Made by a program: the position numbers and the translations under genes. Under the pieces are notes generated by a model. It was not told where the DNA came from, did not search any database, and saw only the letters and a list, made by a program, of their open reading frames with translations. A stretch of DNA of 9,594 nt from Phocaeicola sp. (GTDB lineage Bacteria; Bacteroidota; Bacteroidia; Bacteroidales; Bacteroidaceae): positions 1 to 9,594 of the forward strand of contig JAHHQV010000075.1 in the NCBI GenBank assembly GCA_020026175.1. The letters are read 5' to 3'. Shown piece by piece: positions 1-7,141 of the stretch; positions within the stretch are counted from its first letter, which is position 1, and each line of letters begins with the position of its first letter.

Positions 1-5
1 ATAAC

Positions 6-137
6 TTTTATGCAAAATATAGATTGATGTCCCCCATGTTTATCGGGTGAGCCGAAATAGGTGGACTTGATTTCCACTTAAAAACAAGTCCACCTAATTG
101 GGTTGTATTTCACTGATTCTCTGCGTTTTGCATAAAA
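6..137. repeat. Nested inverted repeats, possible MITE-like or IS remnant
   Basis: Two perfect 12-bp inverted repeats are nested here. The outer pair is TTTTATGCAAAA (6-17) and TTTTGCATAAAA (126-137). The inner pair is TAGGTGGACTTG (58-69) and CAAGTCCACCTA (85-96), separated by 15 bases. The inner left arm can also pair with a second copy of its complement (GTGGA 62-66 with TCCAC 73-77), giving an alternative shorter hairpin. There is no T run after the inner stem, so it does not look like a terminator. No open frame of useful length crosses it and no clear target-site duplication is visible in the few flanking bases. It could be a miniature transposable element, the end of an insertion sequence cut by the window edge, or a structured RNA. 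The outer arms are near-palindromic, which makes a chance match somewhat more likely. Confidence 0.4.
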
Positions 138-348
138 CAAACTCTTTTCAAAACATGTATTTTTACACCATCAAAAAAAGAAGAGTATGACAATGCTTTT
201 TAAAGACAACAAAAGTAGCATACAAAAAAAAGACGCTCATCGCAAGCGCCTTTTTTTGTTTGTATACCTTTAAATTTGAAGAATCTATAATTATCATTAT
301 CTAATTGATAAAAAAAACAACCATCCTCCTATAATATACATCCTATTA
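138..348. other. Gene-free region downstream of aspA
   Basis: Together with 1-137 this makes a 348-base stretch without a gene. Apart from the aspA terminator I see only AT-rich sequence with short imperfect inverted repeats, such as ACTCTT (141-146) with AAGAGT (181-186). No convincing start-stop pair or promoter is visible. Confidence 0.6.
225..257 (-). terminator. Rho-independent terminator of aspA
   Basis: A 13-bp stem (225-237 with 245-257) encloses a 7-base loop and is bounded by A and T runs. The core is CGCT/AGCG. The one imperfect position is an A-C mismatch in a plus-strand RNA but a G-U wobble in a minus-strand RNA, so the hairpin is better formed in the aspA direction. It lies about 90 bases past the aspA stop and ends in a run of at least seven U. 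It could also stop plus-strand transcripts entering from the left. Confidence 0.8.
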
Positions 349-1776
349 TCAGTTTCTTGGCTTTATATCCAATTTTACAGGATGAATCATATTTTCCGGA
401 CTCAGAATAGTATCAAGCTCCTCTTTACTCAATATACCATGATCAAGAACAAGTTGATATACGCTTTTTCCTGTTTCGAGAGCTTCCTTGGCTATCTTTG
501 TCGAATTCTTATAACCGATAATAGGATTCAATGCAGTAACCACGCCTATACTGTTATGAACTTCTTCGATACAATGCGCTTCATTTGCTGTTATACCATC
601 AACACAAAGAGTACGCAACGTGTCAAAACCATTCATAAGTAAATCAGCCGATTCGAAACAGCATTGTGCCATTACAGGCTCCATTGCGTTCAGTTCCATC
701 TGAGCAGCCTCGCCTGCCATAGTCACACAGAGTTCATTACCCATAACCTTAAAGGCTATCTGATTCATCACTTCCGGAATTACAGGATTGACCTTTCCAG
801 GCATAATGGAAGAACCTGGCTGCATAGCAGGAAGATTAAATTCCCCCAATCCACATCGAGGTCCACTGGCCAGCAGACGGAGGTCATTACAGATTTTATT
901 CATCTTTACAGCCACTCTCTTCATGGCAGAGGCATAACCTACAAGACATGACGTATCAGAAGTGGCACCAACCAAATCGGATGATAACTTTATATTCCAT
1001 CCTGTTATTTTACACAATGCATCTACACACTTTTCTGCATAACCAGGCTCTGCACATATACCGGTACCTATAGCTGTTGCTCCCATATTGACTGTAAGGA
1101 AATCTTGTGCCGCATAGTCCAGATGAGATATTTCATCCTGCAAGATACTTGCAAAACCATTGAAAGTCTGTCCCAATGTCATAGGAACAGCATCCTCCAA
1201 TTGAGTACGTCCCATCTTAATGATATGTGCAAATTCTTGTCCTTTTTTTCTGAACGAATCAATCAGAGACTCTAAATGAGATTTCAGCTTTATATGAGTA
1301 GCATACATACCAAGATGAATAGCCGTAGGATAAGCATCATTTGTGGACTGAGAACGGTTTACATGATCGTTTGGAGAACAATACATGTATTGGCCTCTCT
1401 CATGTCCCATTATCTCCAAAGCACGATTGGCTATCACCTCATTGGCATTCATATTAGTTGTAGTACCCGCACCACCTTGAATCATATCTACAGGAAACTG
1501 CTCATAGAAATTGCCTTCAATAATTTCCTTGCAAGCCTGAATTATAGCACTATATTGTTCGTCTGTAAGAAGTCCCAACTGATGATTTGCCTCAGCTGCC
1601 CCCATCTTTGTCATAGCCAAACCATTTATAAACAAAGGGTACTCATTCAAATGAAATTTGCTGATTACAAAATTCTCTATTCCTCTTAAAGTCTGTACTC
1701 CATATAGAACATCCGATGGAATTTCGCGTGTACCAATCAAATCACTTTCTGTACGTGTTTTTACTGATTTATTCAT
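349..1776 (-). CDS. aspA: Aspartate ammonia-lyase (aspartase)
   Basis: This 475-residue enzyme is expected to deaminate L-aspartate reversibly to fumarate and ammonia in the cytoplasm. In anaerobic Bacteroidales this would feed the fumarate reductase branch. The fumarase/aspartase superfamily signature GSSIMPGKVNP is intact at residues 321-331, with Ser322 in the place of the mobile-loop catalytic serine. Other family blocks are GGAGTTTNMN (101-110), SPNDHVNRSQSTND (134-147) and GRTQLEDAVP (189-198). The N-terminal TRTESDLIGTREIP and the block around NFVISKFHLNEYP resemble aspartases more than class II fumarases, and the length is normal for aspartase. The start is supported by a good Shine-Dalgarno sequence (AAAGGAG, 1783-1789, six bases before the ATG), which is unusual for this phylum. 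The gene appears monocistronic, with its own promoter and terminator. The aspartase-versus-fumarase call rests on residue patterns, not on an alignment. Confidence 0.95.
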   Translation of the reverse strand: MNKSVKTRTESDLIGTREIPSDVLYGVQTLRGIENFVISKFHLNEYPLFINGLAMTKMGAAEANHQLGLLTDEQYSAIIQACKEIIEGNFYEQFPVDMIQGGAGTTTNMNANEVIANRALEIMGHERGQYMYCSPNDHVNRSQSTNDAYPTAIHLGMYATHIKLKSHLESLIDSFRKKGQEFAHIIKMGRTQLEDAVPMTLGQTFNGFASILQDEISHLDYAAQDFLTVNMGATAIGTGICAEPGYAEKCVDALCKITGWNIKLSSDLVGATSDTSCLVGYASAMKRVAVKMNKICNDLRLLASGPRCGLGEFNLPAMQPGSSIMPGKVNPVIPEVMNQIAFKVMGNELCVTMAGEAAQMELNAMEPVMAQCCFESADLLMNGFDTLRTLCVDGITANEAHCIEEVHNSIGVVTALNPIIGYKNSTKIAKEALETGKSVYQLVLDHGILSKEELDTILSPENMIHPVKLDIKPRN

Positions 1777-1782
1777 ATTAAT

Positions 1783-1789
1783 CTCCTTT
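1783..1789 (-). promoter_or_regulatory. Ribosome binding site of aspA
   Basis: The minus strand reads AAAGGAG six bases ahead of the aspA ATG. It fixes the start codon. It stands out because none of the other genes here has a comparable Shine-Dalgarno sequence, as is common in Bacteroidota. This suggests aspA is translated strongly. Confidence 0.7.
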
Positions 1790-1809
1790 ATTTGTTTTTA
1801 ATACAATAA

Positions 1810-1841
1810 CAAAGATATAAAGCTTGTATGACATTTTGAAA
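1810..1841 (-). promoter_or_regulatory. Predicted Bacteroidota-type promoter of aspA
   Basis: On the minus strand a -7 box TATCTTTG (1810-1817) fits TAnnTTTG exactly. A TTTC (1838-1841), one mismatch from the TTTG -33 box, lies 20 bases upstream. Transcription would start near 1803, giving a leader of roughly 25-30 nt that contains the ribosome binding site. The assignment comes from matching the known consensus by eye. Confidence 0.55.
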
Positions 1842-1961
1842 CTAGAACAACGTTTTATAGTTTAAATATTATTAAAACAAAGGGAGAATTATATTTACAT
1901 AACTGCATATATCATGTCATTTTGATATCATTCTAGAAGTAGCAATGTCAATATACTATAA

Positions 1962-1995
1962 AAAGAGCAGATAGAAACATTCCTATCTGCTCTTT
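1962..1995 (-). terminator. Rho-independent terminator of the CNNM gene
   Basis: A perfect 13-bp stem (1962-1974 with 1983-1995, core GAGCAGATAG) has an 8-base loop. In the minus-strand direction it ends in a run of five U. It sits 63 bases past the stop of the CNNM-family gene and upstream of the aspA promoter, so it separates the two transcription units. It would also work, less well, on the plus strand. Confidence 0.85.
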
Positions 1996-2058
1996 CTTTA
2001 TATACGAATGATATTCTTACATTATTAAAATATCAAAATCATAAGCAAAATCATTGCT

Positions 2059-3111
2059 TCAACTTTTATCCTTCAATATCCTTACAGTTTTCCTGTAGTT
2101 CTTGCTAGCTTCTTTTGCCAACTCCTGCATATCAACAGCCTTGTCATTCTCATCGACAATTTCAACTCCCAACATGGTTTCTATCACATCCTCCATTGTC
2201 ACTATGCCTCTCATACAACCATAATCATCCTGAATTACAGATATATGTTCTTTATTTTCGAGCATCTTTTCCCAAATCAATGATACTGATTCATTTTCAT
2301 TAAAATAAAGTATAGGACGAATTATATTTTTCAGAGTTTCGTTAAAATTATCTTCTGAAATTTTGGCCAGCACCGAAGAACGAAGTATATACCCTGTTAT
2401 TATTTCATCATTATCCTTATATACAGGTATTCTAGAATATGTATTATACGACTTGTTATCGAAAAAATCCTTCATAGTCATATCTTCTTGTGCCATTGAC
2501 ACGACAAGACTAGGAGTCATGATTTCTTTTGCAACAATCTTCTCCAATTTGAGAAAATTCTGTATTATAGAACTCTCCTTTGCCTTGAATACTCCCTCTT
2601 CAGCTCCAACATTTACCATAGCCGAGACCTCTTCTCTACTTACAGAAACCTGATGAGAACTGGATGAAAATACTTTAGTTATAAATTCGGACAAAATGAC
2701 CAAAGGGTAAGTAATGACTATAAGTACATAAATAATCTTGGTTGAAGGTATACACATGCTTCTCCAATATGTAGCACCTATTGTCTTAGGAATAATCTCG
2801 GACAAAACGAGTATCAACAATGTAAGAACACCTGATATTATACCGAAATACTCTTCGCCGAAAATCTTCACCGACTCAGAACCTACACCTGCAGCACCAA
2901 TCGTATGGGCAATGGTGTTAAGAGACAATATGGCTGCAACTGGTCTGTCAATATTCGACTTGTATTTTTTAAGACGTTTTGCTGTTTTACTACCTTCTTT
3001 TTCTTTCATTGTAATGAAAGAAACAGGAGTGGAAAGAAGTACAGCCTCGAGAACGGAACACAAAAAAGAAAGTGACAATGCACCTATTAAATACAATAGA
3101 ATTAGTAACAT
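2059..3111 (-). CDS. CNNM/DUF21 membrane protein with CBS pair (hemolysin-C/CorB-like)
   Basis: This 350-residue inner-membrane protein belongs to the CNNM (DUF21) family, whose studied bacterial and archaeal members move or regulate Mg2+ or other divalent cations. The N-terminal half has hydrophobic segments at about 1-27, 56-78, 88-113 and 122-148. The family signature SEIIPKT is at 104-110. A Bateman module of two CBS domains follows, at about 198-255 (IMTPSLVV, then SRIPVY at 226-231) and 262-318 (ending GIVTMEDVIE, 302-311); such modules usually bind adenine nucleotides. The protein stops about 30 residues after the second CBS domain, so the C-terminal CorC/HlyC domain found in many bacterial relatives is absent. 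No Shine-Dalgarno precedes the ATG, but a consensus promoter lies upstream. The substrate cannot be read from the sequence, and the old name hemolysin should not be taken as function. Confidence 0.88.
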   Translation of the reverse strand: MLLILLYLIGALSLSFLCSVLEAVLLSTPVSFITMKEKEGSKTAKRLKKYKSNIDRPVAAILSLNTIAHTIGAAGVGSESVKIFGEEYFGIISGVLTLLILVLSEIIPKTIGATYWRSMCIPSTKIIYVLIVITYPLVILSEFITKVFSSSSHQVSVSREEVSAMVNVGAEEGVFKAKESSIIQNFLKLEKIVAKEIMTPSLVVSMAQEDMTMKDFFDNKSYNTYSRIPVYKDNDEIITGYILRSSVLAKISEDNFNETLKNIIRPILYFNENESVSLIWEKMLENKEHISVIQDDYGCMRGIVTMEDVIETMLGVEIVDENDKAVDMQELAKEASKNYRKTVRILKDKS

Positions 3112-3193
3112 GATTATTGATTATGTTAAAAAAAATGAAAGTTATAATATTAATATACAGATAAATATAAAGCTATCAATCCTGTGCTATAAA

Positions 3194-3223
3194 CAAACAT
3201 ATAGCTATTCATTATATACACAA
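3194..3223 (-). promoter_or_regulatory. Predicted Bacteroidota-type promoter of the CNNM gene
   Basis: The minus strand carries TATGTTTG (3194-3201), an exact TAnnTTTG -7 box. TTG (3221-3223) lies 19 bases upstream as the -33 element. Transcription would start near 3187, leaving an AT-rich leader of about 75 nt. This is the best-formed promoter match in the window. Confidence 0.6.
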
Positions 3224-3447
3224 TAAAAATCATGAGAAAACAATACTATTAAACCCATAGATAAGAAACGGGAATATACTGATAGATTATAGGTCATGTC
3301 ATGCAAATGAGCACAACAAAACAAAGACTTCTCGGCCGGAGGTTCGTCCGGAATGTTTGAATTTCCAATTTTAGACTCCAATTATGATTACATTTTAAAT
3401 TTATAGCAACAAATATATTAAAAAAAGTAAGACTTAAAAAATTTAAT

Positions 3448-3465
3448 AAAGAAACGATCTTCTTT
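3448..3465 (-). terminator. Weak possible terminator of the EamA transporter gene
   Basis: A 6-bp stem AAAGAA/TTCTTT (3448-3453 with 3460-3465) with a 6-base loop is followed on the minus strand by an AT-rich stretch with six U. It starts about 38 bases after the transporter stop. The stem is AT-only except for one G-C pair, so it would be unstable and this is a tentative call. Confidence 0.25.
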
Positions 3466-3502
3466 TAAATCAAAATAAATTCTAATTAACAAATATTGCA
3501 TT

Positions 3503-4384
3503 TCAATTCTTTCTAGTAGACAGAAATACACCTATCATAACCAAAGAGACCCCAACAACAGCATATATCGTCAAAGTTTCATCTAAAACAATCGAAGAGA
3601 CTATTGTAGTGAATAAAGGATTAAGATACAGATAATTTGAAGACATTATTGTACCAAGCCGCATCAAGACAATGCTCCAAACAGCAAAACATACCAATGA
3701 TGCAAGAATACTCAAGAATAATAAATTAATCAATATTTCAGTATTCATAAAATCTTCTAAAGGAAAAGAAAAAGGACGAAAGGCAAATACAGGCAAAATG
3801 GACAATGCACCATAAAAGAACACTTTTCGTGTTATAAATATAGAATTGTACTTTTTTGACAGGCTGTTGATTATCAGACTATAAAACGACCATGATAAAG
3901 CAGCTAAAAGTGTCAAAAAATCTCCTATAGGAGAAAGTTTCAGTATCACACTTCCATTGAATACGAGTAGAGATACCCCTAAAAGAGCAACCACAGAACC
4001 TAAGGCCCAATCTCTGTTTATCTTTTCCCCATTTTTAGCTAAAAGCGACAGACCTGTAGTCAACATGGGAGTAGCACATATTATAAAAGCAACATTCGTG
4101 GTTTGAGTAAACTCCAAAGCTGTGTTTTCTGTAAAGAAATATAAAGCTCCACCAGTCAAACCTGCAAGAAACAGCATAATCTCATCTTTAAGATTGTCAG
4201 CAAACAATCTTTTGGAAGAGAAAAAGCAAATGCCAATATAAGCTATCGTAAATCTCAAGAAAAAGATTTCATGAGGAGCAAGCCCGTTGTTTATAAGAAG
4301 TTTTGTAGATATAAAGGTAGTACCCCATATAGCAACTGTGAGGACTGCAATAATATGATATTTTAAATTTATAGAATCTGCCAT
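3503..4384 (-). CDS. DMT-superfamily transporter with two EamA domains
   Basis: This is a cytoplasmic-membrane permease of the drug/metabolite transporter superfamily (EamA, RhaT/YdcZ-like), probably exporting a small metabolite. The substrate cannot be told. The protein is almost entirely hydrophobic, with about ten membrane segments in two similar halves, as expected for tandem EamA domains. It opens with the typical TVAIWGTTFISTK motif, and the second half ends with LNPLFTTIVSSIVLDETLTIYAVVG, a hallmark block near the end of EamA repeats. I place the start at 4384 (MADSINLKYH, 293 residues). An in-frame ATG at 4420 would add twelve residues (MLNLHRSYFFYH), but the best promoter -7 box (4409-4416) overlaps that extension, and family members usually begin just before the first membrane segment. 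The gene is divergent from rpoN. Confidence 0.87.
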   Translation of the reverse strand: MADSINLKYHIIAVLTVAIWGTTFISTKLLINNGLAPHEIFFLRFTIAYIGICFFSSKRLFADNLKDEIMLFLAGLTGGALYFFTENTALEFTQTTNVAFIICATPMLTTGLSLLAKNGEKINRDWALGSVVALLGVSLLVFNGSVILKLSPIGDFLTLLAALSWSFYSLIINSLSKKYNSIFITRKVFFYGALSILPVFAFRPFSFPLEDFMNTEILINLLFLSILASLVCFAVWSIVLMRLGTIMSSNYLYLNPLFTTIVSSIVLDETLTIYAVVGVSLVMIGVFLSTRKN

Positions 4385-4408
4385 ATGATAAAAAAAATAA
4401 GAACGGTG

Positions 4409-4416
4409 CAAATTTA
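4409..4416 (-). promoter_or_regulatory. Predicted -7 promoter element of the EamA transporter gene
   Basis: The minus strand reads TAAATTTG, an exact fit to TAnnTTTG. Transcription would start near 4403, giving a leader of about 19 nt to the ATG at 4384 and excluding the upstream ATG at 4420. The -33 element is poor: the nearest TTG (4433-4435) is only 16 bases away. Confidence is therefore limited. Confidence 0.4.
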
Positions 4417-4485
4417 GCATTTATCCTGCATACAAGAATCATCGTACTTCAAATTCATAACATGCTTTTTATATAACATGGTTTT

Positions 4486-4518
4486 TTAGCTATAGTCTCA
4501 ATAAAATTATTATTTTTG
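4486..4518 (+). promoter_or_regulatory. Predicted promoter of the rpoN-ispG operon
   Basis: TATTTTTG (4511-4518) fits the TAnnTTTG -7 box. TTAG (4486-4489), one mismatch from TTTG, lies 21 bases upstream. Transcription would begin near 4525, about 30 bases before the rpoN ATG. No other strong match is seen before the downstream genes, in line with one operon promoter. Confidence 0.5.
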
Positions 4519-4556
4519 CAAAAAGAAACAGGCTAAAATAGAAACAAACAATAAAT

Positions 4557-6026
4557 ATGGCACAAAATTCACGTCAAATACAGTCACAAACCCAACAGCA
4601 GGTACAGACTTTGTCACCACAACAAGTATTGTTGGTCAAACTGCTAGAACTCCCTACTGTGGAGCTCGAAGAACGTGTACACGCTGAAATTCTCGATAAC
4701 CCTGCCTTGGAAGAAGGAAAAGAAGCTTCAGACAATATGGAAAGACAGGATGATTTTACCGAAGATACAGAATCCGGCTATGACTCGAATGAAGACATAT
4801 CGCTGGGAGACTACATTAATGAAGATGATATTCCAGACTATAAACTGCAAGAGAACAATCGTTCTGCATTAGACAGACCCGAAGAGATACCTCTTTCGGA
4901 CAACACTTCTTTCTATGAAACGCTAAAGGAACAACTTGATATGCAGAATATTACAGAAAAGGAAAAGGAACTGTGCGAATACATAATCGGATCTCTGGAC
5001 GATGACGGCCTGCTAAGAAAGACTACTGAATCTATAATAGATGAACTTGCTATATATCAAGGGATCAACGCATCGGAAGAAGAACTGGAACATGCCATTT
5101 CTGTAATACAAGACTTCGATCCTGCCGGAATAGGAGCCAGAAGTCTGCAAGAATGTCTGCTCATACAAATAAAAAGAAAAGAATATTCTCCTCTAAAGAA
5201 AATTGAATATGATATAATAAACTTGTATTGTGACGATTTCACTAAAAAGAACAAGGAAAAAATAATTCAAAAGCTTGACATTACAGAAGAAGAATACAAT
5301 GGAGCCTTGGCAGAACTTATAAAACTAAACCCTCGCCCTGGTAGTTCTATGGGAGAAACTATAGGAAAAAACATCCATCATATAATCCCAGATTTCATAG
5401 TTGACACAGAAGATGACGGAAATATAATATTAAGCCTCAACAACCAGAATGTGCCAGAACTGAGACTGAGCAGAAGTTTCACCGACATGCTTGAAGAACA
5501 GACCAAAAACAAGAACAATCAATCGAAAGAATCGAAAGATGCATTCATGTTTCTAAAACAAAAGGTAGACGCTGCACAAAATTTCATAAATGCAGTGAAA
5601 CAACGCCAAAACACTCTGTTGAACACCATGCAGGCTATAATAGATATACAACGCCTATTTTTTCAGGAAGGAGATGAAATTCTTCTAAAACCAATGATAC
5701 TTAAAGATGTGGCCGAAAGGGCAAAACTTGACATATCTACAGTGTCAAGAGTAAGCAATAGCAAATATGTTCAAACCAACTACGGTATATTTTCACTAAA
5801 ATTCTTTTTCAGTGACGGATATACCACAGAAAATGGAGAAGAACTTTCTGTAAGAGAAATAAAAAGGATTCTAAAGGAACTTGTTGATAAAGAAGATAAG
5901 CAAAAGCCTCTTACCGATGATGAACTTAAAGATATGCTAAACGAGAAAGGATATCCTATTGCAAGAAGAACTGTAGCCAAATACAGAATGCAACTTGACA
6001 TACCTATTGCAAGATTAAGAAGATAA
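4557..6026 (+). CDS. rpoN: RNA polymerase sigma-54 factor
   Basis: This 489-residue protein is the sigma-54 subunit, which directs RNA polymerase to -24/-12 promoters and needs an AAA+ enhancer-binding activator to open them. The glutamine- and leucine-rich region I (about 1-55, with LSPQQVLLVKLLELP) is the activator-responsive part. Next comes a strongly acidic region II (about 56-115), then the core-binding region. The helix-turn-helix that contacts the -12 element is near residues 382-405 (LKDVAERAKLDISTVSRV). The RpoN box ARRTVAKYR at 469-477, which reads the -24 element, is perfect. The gene therefore looks fully functional. It heads the operon, and the next gene starts six bases after its stop. 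No sigma-54 activator gene is in the window. Start choice is unambiguous: the ATG follows the predicted promoter by about 40 bases. Confidence 0.97.
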   Translation: MAQNSRQIQSQTQQQVQTLSPQQVLLVKLLELPTVELEERVHAEILDNPALEEGKEASDNMERQDDFTEDTESGYDSNEDISLGDYINEDDIPDYKLQENNRSALDRPEEIPLSDNTSFYETLKEQLDMQNITEKEKELCEYIIGSLDDDGLLRKTTESIIDELAIYQGINASEEELEHAISVIQDFDPAGIGARSLQECLLIQIKRKEYSPLKKIEYDIINLYCDDFTKKNKEKIIQKLDITEEEYNGALAELIKLNPRPGSSMGETIGKNIHHIIPDFIVDTEDDGNIILSLNNQNVPELRLSRSFTDMLEEQTKNKNNQSKESKDAFMFLKQKVDAAQNFINAVKQRQNTLLNTMQAIIDIQRLFFQEGDEILLKPMILKDVAERAKLDISTVSRVSNSKYVQTNYGIFSLKFFFSDGYTTENGEELSVREIKRILKELVDKEDKQKPLTDDELKDMLNEKGYPIARRTVAKYRMQLDIPIARLRR

Positions 6027-6032
6027 ACAGAT

Positions 6033-6710
6033 ATGGAAGAAAACAATATACCGGAAGAACTTACATACAAGGAAAGTTCGAACAAACATATAGAGAAAAA
6101 AGATATAATATACTACATATCATATATTGTATCTGTCATATTCACGCCCTTTATGGTGCCATTCGTAGCATTTCTAATGATCTTTCTATTCACTTATCTG
6201 AATATAATGCCTATATCATACAAATTATCTGTTTTGCTACTTGTATATTGTTTCACCATATTATTCCCTATGCTTGGAATTTATATTTTCCAAAAGATAA
6301 ACGGATGGGGAATAAAAGAACTAAAACACAGAGAGAAAAGATTCATTCCTTACGGACTTACAATATTAAGCTATGCGGGATGCCTCATCACAATGTATAA
6401 AATACATATTCCAAGATATATGAGCGGCATAATCTTGGCTGTTCTTATATGTATGGTCATCTGTACTATAATAAACATATGGTTCAAGATAAGTACCCAT
6501 GCAGCCAGTGGCGGAATGATGGTGGGAGGATTGCTTTCGTATAGTTTTCTGTTTCAATTCAATCCTATAGGATGGTTATCTGTATTCATACTTCTATCAG
6601 GAATGTTATGTTCCGCCAGAATTATACTACGACAACATAGCATTATGGAAGTTTTTGGAGGATTTATCATAGGATTGTTTTGTGGTATCACAGGAATTTT
6701 GTTTATTTGA
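6033..6710 (+). CDS. PAP2-like integral membrane protein (phosphatase family, degenerate motifs)
   Basis: This 225-residue protein has a hydrophilic N-terminus of about 25 residues and then roughly six membrane segments. It resembles the PAP2 (type 2 phosphatidic acid phosphatase) superfamily, but its motifs are altered. KHREKRFIP (98-106) stands where KxxxxxxRP is expected and has RF instead of RP. ISTHAASGG (153-161) replaces PSGH. ARIILRQHSIME (195-206) gives R196-x5-H202-x3-E206 in place of SRx5Hx3D, so the key arginine and histidine are kept and Asp is replaced by Glu. Family enzymes dephosphorylate lipids such as undecaprenyl pyrophosphate or phosphatidate at the outer face of the membrane. 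Activity here is uncertain. It starts six bases after rpoN and is presumably co-transcribed with it; a functional link to sigma-54 is not evident. Confidence 0.72.
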   Translation: MEENNIPEELTYKESSNKHIEKKDIIYYISYIVSVIFTPFMVPFVAFLMIFLFTYLNIMPISYKLSVLLLVYCFTILFPMLGIYIFQKINGWGIKELKHREKRFIPYGLTILSYAGCLITMYKIHIPRYMSGIILAVLICMVICTIINIWFKISTHAASGGMMVGGLLSYSFLFQFNPIGWLSVFILLSGMLCSARIILRQHSIMEVFGGFIIGLFCGITGILFI

Positions 6711-6748
6711 ATCAACTTATTTTATAAAAACCTTAAAAAATTACAACC

Positions 6749-7129
6749 ATGAATTTTCCAACTAATGTAAAGTACACAAACGAACATGAATGGATTCGTT
6801 TTGAAGGAGAAGAAGCTTTTGTAGGTATAACAGACTATGCCCAGACACAATTGGGAGACATTGTTTTTGTGGATGTGCCTACAGAAGGAGAAACGCTAGA
6901 AAAAGGAGAGACCTTTGGAAGTATAGAAGTGGTTAAAACCGTATCCGACTTATTTCTTCCTGTAAGTGGAAAGATTATTGAAGTAAATCAGAAACTGGAA
7001 GAAAATCCTGAACTTGTAAATTCGGATCCATACGGTAAAGGATGGATAATAAAGATAAAGCCAACAAATGCTGGTGAAGCAGACGAACTGCTTGATGCGG
7101 AAGCCTACAAGCAACTTATAAACGAATAA
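6749..7129 (+). CDS. gcvH: Glycine cleavage system H protein
   Basis: The 126-residue lipoyl carrier protein of the glycine cleavage complex shuttles the aminomethyl group from the P protein (GcvP) to the T protein (GcvT). The biotinyl/lipoyl fold is clear: the start has KYTNEHEWI, then VGITDYAQTQLGDIVFVDVP. The lipoylation loop is GSIEVVKTVSDL, with the modified lysine at Lys63. The C-terminal part has NPELVNSDPYGKGWIIKI. Length is normal. The other subunits (GcvP, GcvT) and lipoylation enzymes are not in the window, so H is uncoupled from the rest of its complex at this locus. H proteins can also serve as a lipoyl donor for other dehydrogenases. It begins 38 bases after the PAP2-like gene, within the presumed operon, with no clear Shine-Dalgarno. 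Confidence 0.97.
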   Translation: MNFPTNVKYTNEHEWIRFEGEEAFVGITDYAQTQLGDIVFVDVPTEGETLEKGETFGSIEVVKTVSDLFLPVSGKIIEVNQKLEENPELVNSDPYGKGWIIKIKPTNAGEADELLDAEAYKQLINE

Positions 7130-7141
7130 TCACACTTCCCC

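Larger units (their letters stand above)
3112..3502. other. 391-bp gene-free region with isolated GC-rich hairpin
   Basis: No credible coding frame lies between the transporter and the CNNM gene. The region holds the CNNM promoter, a weak AT-only hairpin just past the transporter stop, and an isolated GC-rich hairpin (CCGGA 3336-3340 with TCCGG 3347-3351, loop GGTTCG) in otherwise very AT-rich DNA. A minus-strand TATATTTG (3410-3417) fits the -7 consensus and could start a transcript near 3403 that contains this hairpin, although only a T run stands at -33. The region may be a long CNNM leader or a small RNA, or may do neither. Confidence 0.45.

Noticed and set aside
58..96. Inner inverted repeat read as a rho-independent terminator
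   Set aside because: The 12-bp stem is strong, but no T run follows it on either strand, so intrinsic termination is unlikely.
1276..1689. 137-codon open frame on the plus strand
   Set aside because: It is fully antisense to aspA, whose protein motifs are intact in the opposite frame; composition is rich in Cys, His and Ile as expected for a shadow.
1923..1938. Adjacent palindromes TGATATCA and TTCTAGAA
   Set aside because: Short AT-rich palindromes are frequent by chance. They are about 85-100 bases upstream of the predicted aspA promoter boxes, and nothing ties them to a regulator.
2738..3226. 162-codon open frame on the plus strand
   Set aside because: It lies antisense to the N-terminal half of the CNNM-family gene, has no promoter or recognisable domain, and its tail runs through the AT-rich CNNM leader. 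It is a shadow frame.
3334..3352. GGTTCG flanked by complementary arms, resembling a tRNA T-arm
   Set aside because: The flanking sequence cannot be folded into acceptor, D and anticodon arms on either strand, so it is not a tRNA gene.
4385..4556. Possible sigma-54 (-24/-12) promoter for autoregulation of rpoN
   Set aside because: No TGGC-N7-TTGC type pair is visible in the divergent region; the housekeeping-type TAnnTTTG match explains it better.
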